Origin: Rhizophagus irregularis
Taxonomy: Eukaryota; Glomeromycota; Glomeromycetes; Glomerales; Glomeraceae
Reading direction: 5' to 3'
Assembly: GCF_026210795.1 (NCBI RefSeq)
Contig: NC_089442.1
Location: forward strand, 2,418,001 to 2,482,000
DNA length: 64,000 nucleotides
This document shows, in pieces, positions 56,320 through 64,000 of this stretch. Under the pieces are notes generated by a model, which ran no database searches, was not told the origin of the DNA, and saw only the letters and a program-made list of their open reading frames with translations. Each line of letters begins with the position of its first letter. Positions within the stretch are counted from its first letter, which is position 1. A program made the translations under genes and the position numbers.

Positions 56320-57693
56320 ATGTCCACCGGGTTGTAAGTATATGAAGCTAAACCATTTCATTTATCTAACATTGAGTAATGTACTCTCATATTATAATGT
56401 TTTAGAACTGTGCCCACTGCTGAGCAGATCCGTGTCCCTGAGACCCTCTTAAAGAAGAGGAAAAACCAAGATAAGATTACTGCGGAGAAAGCTGCTGCTC
56501 TCGCAGAGAAGCGTAAGGTATATGAGCATTATCATTTCTTATTTACTAATTCCTTTATCCAAATTTTCATGTCAAAAATGAAACTTGAACGAAAAATATG
56601 ATAGTGGGAACAATAATATTTTTATTGGAGAATTAGTTTATATGATGATAAAGGGATATCCCATAAATGATTCTAGCTTCGGCAATGTTGAACTTACAAA
56701 ATACCATCTTTCGGGACTGATAAACGACAATTTTCCAACGAATGTTATAATTTTTAATTAGATAATATTACTATTTAAATAAATACATTTATTATGATCA
56801 AAATTATTCAATTAGGCAGCCAAAGAGACCCGTAGAAAAATCTTCAAACGTGCTGAAAGATACATTAAGGAATATCGTGCTGCAGAGCGTCAAGAAATCC
56901 GATTGCGTCGTCAAGCAAAGGCATGTGGTAATTTCTATGTTCCGGCTCAACCAAAGTTGGCCTTTGTTGTTCGTATCAAAGGGTAATTATCACACAAAAT
57001 GGAAGTCGCGGTTTATTTTTTTATGATTTATAATTTTTTTTTTATAAAAAAAAAACTTAGTATCAATCACATACCACCTAAGCCACGCAAGATTCTTCAA
57101 CTTTTGCGCCTCCTTCAAATTAATAATGGAGTTTTTGTTAAATTAACTAAGGCAACCAAGCAAATGCTTCAATTGGTTACACCCTATGTTGCATATGGTG
57201 AGCCCAATTTGAAGTGAGTATATAATTTTTACGCATCTTTCTTATTAAGTGACGTTTTCGTCTTAACTAAGTTTTTTGTTTAAAGATCAGTTCGAGAACT
57301 CATCTACAAACGTGGATACGTAAAAGTAAACAGGCAGCGCATTCCTATAACCGACAACGCTATCATTGAACAGAATCTTGGAAAATTTGGTATTATTTGT
57401 GTTGAAGATTTGGTTCATGAGATTTTCACAGTTGGGCCAAATGTGAGTATGATTCGTAAAAATTATTTTGCGTAATTAATCTTGAACATATAACCATTTA
57501 TTTATTAATTCATCGTTTATTAATCTATCAATCAAATTAATAGTTCAAACAGGCCAATAACTTTCTTTGGCCATTTAAGCTTTCCAATCCTAATGGTGGT
57601 TGGCATACTAGGAAGTTTAGACATTATGTTGAAGGCGGTGATTTTGGTGATCGTGAAGATCGTATTAATGAATTAATCCGTAAAATGAATTAG
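56320..57693 (+). CDS. RPL7: Large-subunit ribosomal protein L7 (uL30)
   Basis: A structural protein of the 60S ribosomal subunit. Six exons: 56320-56333, 56406-56517, 56816-56982, 57061-57213, 57286-57442 and 57544-57693, giving 250 residues, the usual size for eukaryotic L7. The first exon holds only 14 nt (MSTG and part of the next codon), a common arrangement in ribosomal protein genes. The basic N-terminal extension [14 protein letters not shown] is followed by [27 protein letters not shown], then the L30 fold ([30 protein letters not shown]). The C-terminus ends [19 protein letters not shown], typical of the family. The second intron is the longest (56518-56815, 298 nt); I see no snoRNA in it with confidence. 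Confidence 0.95.
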
Positions 57694-57973
57694 GACTTTT
57701 TAATTCTCTGACGAAAACAGAATAAAATATAATTACTATTGAATAAATATTTTTTTTATCACACGTGAAAATTTAAAATTCATCGGCATAAATAACGGAA
57801 TTACTCGGGATAATTAATTGTCCCACGTACTCACGTAGTTGAACGCTACATGCACATTGATATATTGATATTAGTTGATTCGAATTTTTAATTCGTCACA
57901 CATCAGAAAAAAAAATTTTTATATAAAAATAGGCAATTTGAGATCATTTTTTTTTTTTATTATTTCTGGCGAC

Positions 57974-59388
57974 ATGGAAAAGAAAAGGATCGAGTTATAT
58001 ACTCCAAAGTACTATTATACGTGTGCTATTGCAGGTGTATTAGCATGTGGGTTAACTCACACATTTGTGACACCTCTTGACCTTGTAAAGTGCCGTAGAC
58101 AGGTATAACCGTTTTCGAAACCCAATGTCAAGATTAAAAATATTACCTTAGAATAAACAAGAGAGATTTTTTTTAAAAAAAAATTTCTGCTTAATTATAC
58201 ATGATAAATCTGCAAAGCAAATTTTTCTTGGATATTGAAATAATTTATTTGAAAGAATACTTTGATTTTAGGTCGACGCCAAACTTTATAAGGGTAATTT
58301 CGATGGATGGTCAAAGATCTATCGTGCCGAAGGATTTAGAGGATTATACACTGGTTGGGGACCTACTTTCATTGGATACTCCTTCCAGGGTGCCGCAAAA
58401 TATGGTTTCTATGAATTATTTAAAAAAAAATATACTGATCTTGTCGGCGAAGAAACTGCTCACAAATACCGTACGACTGTTTATTTGGCCGCCAGTGCAA
58501 GGTAAACAAATTCATCCATATTTATTTTCAATCACGTGCTAACTTTATTTATTTATTTAAAAGTGCCGAAGTTCTTGCCGATATTGCTTTGTGTCCATGG
58601 GAAGCATTGAAAGTGAGAATGCAAACAAGTACCGTACCATTTGCTAAAACTACATTTGAAGGTTTTAATAAAATTAAGAGTCAAGAAGGGTTAAGTGGGC
58701 AAGTATTGTTATTTCATCTCATTTTTTAAATGTAACCTTTTTAATTAAGAAAATGTATAAATATCTTTTTTTTTGACAGCTTTTACAAGGGACTTACTCC
58801 TCTTTGGGGTCGACAAGTTCCTTACACTATGATGAAATTCGCTAGTTTCGAAAGAACTGTCGGTATGTATAAATTGGAATACCATTTAATCATTTTAATA
58901 AGAAACCTGTTATAATTATAAATCAATTCAATTGATACTAATCATAATTTTATTATTCAGAATTTATTTATGCTTCTCTCGGAAAACCAAAACAAGACTA
59001 TAATAAACTTGAACAATTAGGCGTTTCTTTTCTTGGTGGATACATCGCTGGTGTATTTTGCGCAATTGTCAGTCACCCTGCAGACACCTTGGTTTCTAAG
59101 GTAATATTGGCAATGATTAATTAATCAATATGCAAGTAAAACTGTCTTATTGATTTGTTTTTGTGTTATTAGCTTAATAATGTAAAGAAAGCTGAAGGTG
59201 AATCAACTCTTGCACTTTCTCTACGTCTTACGAAAGAACTTGGATTCACTGGGATGTGGCGAGGACTCGGCACTCGTGTTATTATGATTGGTACATTAAC
59301 TGCTCTACAATGGCTTATTTATGATTATGTTAAAGTTGCAACCGGGTTACCAACAACCGGCTCTAGTGGTGGTCAAGAGAAAAAATAA
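57974..59388 (+). CDS. Mitochondrial phosphate carrier (SLC25A3/MIR1/PIC2 family)
   Basis: Imports phosphate into the mitochondrial matrix for ATP synthesis. Six exons: 57974-58102, 58272-58501, 58564-58698, 58780-58862, 58961-59100 and 59173-59388, giving 310 residues. Three carrier repeats each carry the signature: [10 protein letters not shown] (34-43), [10 protein letters not shown] and PADTLVSK. Phosphate-carrier blocks include [35 protein letters not shown] and [21 protein letters not shown]. The third intron starts with GC rather than GT (GG|GCAAGT), the only choice that keeps SGFYKG in frame. The start codon follows a T-rich leader. No long presequence is seen, as in PIC2-type members. 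Confidence 0.93.
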
Positions 59389-60041
59389 GCGGAAATTGAA
59401 ACACGTTTATCACTATACTATTACTAATGAAAAAAGGACAGTCTATTTATTTTCAAGTCGGTTAAAAGAGTTAGTATTTTACAATCTTTAGATTGGATTT
59501 TCAAGATGACGTTGAACAGTTATTCAATTCCGAATTTTCTCTTTTATCATCAATCTTTTCTTTAGCAAAAAAATAAAAATAAAAATAAAAAAAAATTATA
59601 GAACCTTTATTTATTATCTATAAAAAATGTAATATGTTGTCGTTAAACTGAAACATATTGTTACAGTTTAAGTGTTCGATCAAAATTTTCAAAATCACGT
59701 AGCCATCACAACTAAAAATACGTAGATGATCAATACGTTAAAGTTTACTTAAAAATCAAAAATCGATTTTATGTACATATTTGATTGTCAATCATTTGTC
59801 TATTTATTGTATAGTATCTTTACACCAAACAATAATGATTATTGAATATCGATATTTGTTAATACTCACTCAGCATGTCTAAGACTTTGTTCTAATATAG
59901 TGAAAATTCTACATGAAAGTATCGAAAAACTCTTTATTATTTACTTAAAAAAAAAAAAAAAAACAAAAAGTGATTACATAAAATATTAAAAAAAAATTTA
60001 AAAAATTTAAAATCAAGAAAAATGAATATGAAAAAGAAACT
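59389..60041. other. Convergent 3' spacer
   Basis: This lies between the 3' ends of the carrier gene (plus) and the HMG gene (minus). It has A-rich runs near 59570 and 59950 and no coding signal. Confidence 0.5.
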
Positions 60042-61342
60042 TTAAGATTTACCGCCGCGCTTGCGACGTGTAGTTGAGGAGGTGGTTTTAGACCCTTGTG
60101 CAGGTGTTACGCTTCCATTGGCTGAACTTCGTTTGGTCCTTTGCCGCTTAGTTGTGGTTCCAGTCACGGCCTCATCTTGTTCGGTTGATGCTTCTGGGTC
60201 GTCAGGTGGGGTAAAAACAGAACCATCTTGACCGGGCTCTGTAGTAGTTTGATTTTTCTTAGATGAAGCACGTGTTCGTTTAACATTTGATGCTTCTTCG
60301 TCTTGCTTTTCACCACCTCTGGGCTCAGGAGAACGACGCTTCTTCGATAGAGAAGTGGTAGCCTTATCACTTGATACGGTCTGTGTAAAAGTAGTCGAAT
60401 CCGTTGGGAACGTACTAATAATGGAGTCCAGCATAGTAGTATCGGTTTCGGATGGCGGTACAGAAATAGGTAAAACTTGGCCACCTAAAGCTGTAGAATC
60501 AACTTGAGACATATGCAATTGAGAAGCAAAATGGCTTTTTGTGCCAGTTTGTACTTGCTTGGAAACAAAAGGATGTGATGTATGAACTTGTTTGGAAGAT
60601 GATGCTGCACCTGAAGCATTAGGATCCCCATTGTCTTCGTTCGAAGAAGTTTCAGGAGGCGACTCAACTTGACCATGTGTAGCTCGGTAAGCACGGAGTT
60701 CTTCGTCATATCGTTCTTTGTCAGCAAAATAACGATCCTCATAAACCTATGGTAAAAATAGAAATCATATTTATAGATGAACATAAAATAAAGAAACGCG
60801 ATAATTCTAATTTGTTTATGCACTTTGATAGTACCTTTTTTTCTTCCCTAGATAAAGCCTTCCATTTTTGCCCAATGAGTGTGACGATTTCTTTTTGATT
60901 GGCTTGGGGGTTAGCTGCTTTTGTATCGGCGCGAATTTCGTTGCTAAAGAGAATATAAGCAGTATTTGGTCTCTTGGGGGCATTTGGATCTTTAATCTGA
61001 GGTTTTTTGAATTTTCTTTGGCTCCCAATAGATTGACTTGATACGCCCAAATCACCAGGGATAATTCCGACATCTCTTGGAATAAGTGCCTGAAACTCGT
61101 CACAGGCTTTTGCTGCATATCTTAAAGCTTGAGCTATTTGCTCATAAGCGTAGACAAGCTGAATAAAACAATACAACAGATGTAAATTCAATTACAAATA
61201 TTAAATTGCAGCAATTATATCACTTTCGAAGACTTACATTATCTCTTTTGGCATTGAGTTGTGCTAAAAGTTCGGGGTCAATAGTATCAACAACGTTAGG
61301 AGATTGAACAGTCTGAGGAGTTGGACGCGTGTCACTAGGCAT
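60042..61342 (-). CDS. HMG-box DNA-binding protein
   Basis: HMG boxes bend DNA, usually without strong sequence preference in this NHP6/HMGB-like group. Three exons on the minus strand: 61342-61238, 61158-60835 and 60746-60042, about 377 residues. I chose the start at 61342 (MPSDTRP) because the sequence above it in the same frame is compositionally unlike coding. Residues 36-80 form a helical region. The HMG box covers about 91-165: KDPNAPKRPNTAYILFSNEIR, QKEIVTLIGQKWKALSREEKK and YEDRYFADKERYDEEL, with the second intron splitting it after EEKK. The C-terminal half is disordered, Ser/Thr-rich, with several basic clusters (KKRR, KRQRTKR, RRKRGGK). This gene and MSH5 diverge from a shared 0.7-kb upstream region. 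Confidence 0.88.
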
Positions 61343-62075
61343 ATCGTTCTTGACGGATGAAGTTAAATTAATGCAAGTATGTAATTGATAGGTAAAATGT
61401 ATAAAAATTCTTCGAGAAGAAAATAAAAGATTTATGTAAGGATGATGCTCCAAAATGTTTATAATAAATGATAGCAATTAATAACATTATAGCAGGCCAT
61501 AAGAGAGGAACGAAAGTGATGAAGAAAGGAACGTGAAATTATATATTATATATAAATAATTAATATTTTTATTTTTATTTCCAAAGAAACGAATTAGCGT
61601 ATAGAACTTTCTTTGAAAACCCTGTTTATTTTAAATATTATAACAAGAAGCTTACCTTTTTGTACGATGGAGTACACAAAAAAGTCCAGTAAATTCAGTC
61701 TCCTTTTAATAAGATTTATTAAATTTATTAAGAATAGCACGACGCGAATGAAAGTAGTTTTTGTTGGCGCAACAAAATAAAACAGTATTGGCTTTATTTC
61801 TTCAGTGTCAAACTCTGGTAAACTCTGCTGAGAGTCAAAGTTTTATGGTAAGTGTAGGAGAAAACTAAAAATGAGGGATCATGTAACAAATTAGGGTTAC
61901 GAAATTCAGAATGTTTGGGCAGTTGGGCTGAGTTTTTCGGCTGGCTAGTTTATTTTGGCCAATAAAATTTTTTGTAATCTCTATAAACAAATCACGTGGT
62001 AAAGTTATTTGTGATCTAATTATACTTATTATATATTGACTTTGATTCGCAATTTTTTGTAATTTATTTATCAAC
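61343..62075. promoter_or_regulatory. Shared upstream region of divergent HMG and MSH5 genes
   Basis: 733 bases separate the two start codons. It contains TATATATTATATATAAAT (about 61540-61557) and a CACGTG-like box (61992). No repeat element or third gene is seen. A bidirectional promoter is inferred from geometry only. Confidence 0.45.
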
Positions 62076-64000
62076 ATGTCGGAAACTTGTAAAAGTACAA
62101 ATGAGGAATTATTTCAATCAAATAAAACTAAACAACACGAATCGATTATGCAAAATGAAAGGGATTTCCTTCCTAAATTTTTAGCAGTGCAACATGAAAA
62201 CTTTCATTCAGAAACTTTTGAAAATAGTGTTCTTGACGAAAATAATAATAATGTTTCGAAAGAGAATAGTGTAAAATCATTACAATCTAATAACGTATCA
62301 ATAGATTATGTTTTAACTCATTTTAAAGCAATGGAAAAAATGGAAGCCAATGAAACGTTGAATGATAATTTTACTCAACTTAATTTCAATATTATAAGTG
62401 CTGAGCCTTTCAAAAGTAATCATACACAATCGAAAAATGAACGTTCAGACATTTCTCGTTGTTATGATAATAATTCTTTGAGATCAGCGCCCACTTCATT
62501 TATCATGAATGTTGTGGATGATCGTTCTTCGCGCTCATCGGTTGATTCACGCGTCTCCACTCCTTCATGGACTGTCGGATCAAATTTAAACTTTCCGATA
62601 GACTCTGATAATCGAACATTCAAACAGGCAAAAATTATTAAATCGTGTGGAAAAAATAACGGGAATAATCATAAAGTGACATTTATAGGTGATTTAAATC
62701 ATGAAAGAGCTCCAGAAGAGCAAATGCAAACAGTTCAGTTTGACGAAAAAGAACTCGATTTTAAGAATAAAAATGGCGAAAAGGTAGAAATTTATGGTAT
62801 TCTTTTTTGCGAACAAATTCTAAATACCTTTTAATAGGTTATTATGGCGGTAAATCATAGAAATCGTAAATTGGGGTGTGCTTATTATAATTTGGAAACT
62901 TCCAAATTATATCTTATGGAAGATATCGATGAAACATTTCCATACGATTTATTAAATTTATGTAATATATAAATTGTTTTATTATTACATACATATATAA
63001 ATTATTAATATAAATTATTATATTTTATAGTACGTTATCAAATTCTACCCACAGTTATTATAGCAAATTCTAATGCAGATGATGATTTTATCGAAATTCT
63101 AAAAATGCAAGGTTTTAATAAATTTACTACAAATGTTACTTCACCATATTATTTGCTTAAAATTTGAACAATATATCAGATGATTCTATTTCCGTTGAAC
63201 CTGAGCTTATCATTCGACCAAGTACTGAATTCTTATATACTTCAGCGAAGATGAGACTGCTCTCGGTTCGTTTTGGAGAATATAACCACGTGACTTCAAA
63301 CCTTGAATCAAGCAAGAGGGAAACATATTTACAATTATCATGTGTTGTGAATATGGAAAGCGTTGAAACTGTAAGAAAAAAATCTATCCATTCTCTTAAC
63401 AATTAAAAATTAAATATAAAGTAACATTCATTTATAAAGATATGTTGTGCTGGCGCGTTAATAAGTTATATTTCAAGAGCCAAAATAACAGAAGGAATTC
63501 CTGAAGATCAACCTTTAGATATTTCAGAAATTGAGCAATTCTCTTTGTATGAAACAATTTTTTTAGTCGCATGTTATTTACTATTTACTTATAACTTGAT
63601 CTGAACAATTTGAACAGAAAGAGATTCTTACATATAAATTCAGACGCGTTATGGTATTTTATATTTTTTTCGATTTGCAATACAGTATATACAATATTGA
63701 ATAAACATTAAAAAAATTCGCCAAAATTTTAGTTCGCTTCAAATCTTTGAAGATGAATCGCATCCGAACATGCATATGCGAGCCAGAAGCAAAGAAGGAT
63801 TATCTCTTTTTGGTACGAAACCATATTTTTTAATTATTTAAAATCAATATCTAAGATATTGAAATTTTATAAAGGTATCCTCAATAATACGCGAACTACA
63901 TCTGGAAAACAACTACTTAAGCAATGGTTTCTTCGACCTACTCTCGATTTAGATATTATTGACGAGAGACATCGTACTATCGAATGTTTTCTACAAACAG
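62076..64000 (+). CDS. MSH5: MutS homologue MSH5, N-terminal part (runs off window)
   Basis: MSH5 pairs with MSH4 and stabilises recombination intermediates in meiosis. Exons: 62076-62783, 62838-62961, 63031-63111, 63180-63370, 63440-63546, 63618-63653, 63733-63812 and 63875 onward, all in phase. The first 230 residues are Asn/Ser-rich and family-unlike. From about 237 the MSH5 core begins: VIMAVNHRNRKLGCAYYNLETSKLYLMED, then VEPELIIRPSTEFLYTSAKMRLLSV, ALISYISRAKI, SLQIFEDESHPNMHMRARSKEGLSLFG and ILNNTRTTSGKQLLKQWFLRPTLDL. The last two blocks are diagnostic of the MutS core (domain III). The ATPase lies beyond the window. The donor of exon 1 (AAG|GTAGAA) was preferred because it alone keeps the frame. 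Confidence 0.88.

Overview
The window looks like a eukaryotic, fungal chromosome segment. It is strongly AT-rich, its genes carry many short GT-AG introns, and transposons are nested several layers deep. The host gene set (FHIP dynein adaptor, AWS-SET methyltransferase, Cue1-like protein, RasGEF, uL30, mitochondrial phosphate carrier, HMG-box protein, MSH5), together with the mix of Plavaka/CACTA, hAT, pogo-like and LINE elements, best fits an early-diverging filamentous fungus. An arbuscular-mycorrhizal Glomeromycotina such as Rhizophagus is my first guess. The species is inferred, not shown.

Layout. 1-4.3 kb is a repeat zone: a CACTA MITE end, an array of exon-like units, and nested MITEs. 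4.3-7.5 kb (minus strand) is an intact FHIP gene. 10.2-12.7 kb (plus) is a ten-exon gene joining a GATA-type zinc finger to AWS-SET-postSET. 13.7-33.5 kb is a transposon nest: pogo-like elements, a GC-rich duplicated insert, and a complete but decayed 6.8-kb Plavaka element with matching TIRs and a 3-bp target duplication, inserted into LINE-like sequence. 33.5-49.7 kb is one old LINE (minus strand, RNase H and C-terminus) cut apart by four insertions. One of these is a 6.9-kb hAT element, itself split inside its BED finger by a 3.6-kb non-autonomous CACTA element. 51.4-64 kb is gene-dense: Cue1-like, RasGEF, RPL7, phosphate carrier, HMG-box (minus) and MSH5 (plus, running off the end).

The most unusual signal is a set of four arrays (about 0.2-1.06, 34.06-34.7, 37.5-39.4 and 46.9-48.9 kb). 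They are tandem units of about 75-130 bp. A typical unit has a 33-40-nt exon-like core flanked by a splice-acceptor-like pyrimidine tract plus AG and a GTAAG/GTAAA donor. Between cores lie two short inverted repeats (GTTTCGAAAC-type and AAACGTTxxAACGTTT-type). The arrays sit in or beside CACTA-type elements, or in a hAT-like composite. I know of no described system that matches them.

Host genes are intact across long reading frames, whereas transposon genes carry many single-base breaks. This argues for real decay rather than poor sequence. Gene models below were assembled by eye from splice consensus, reading-frame continuity and family conservation.
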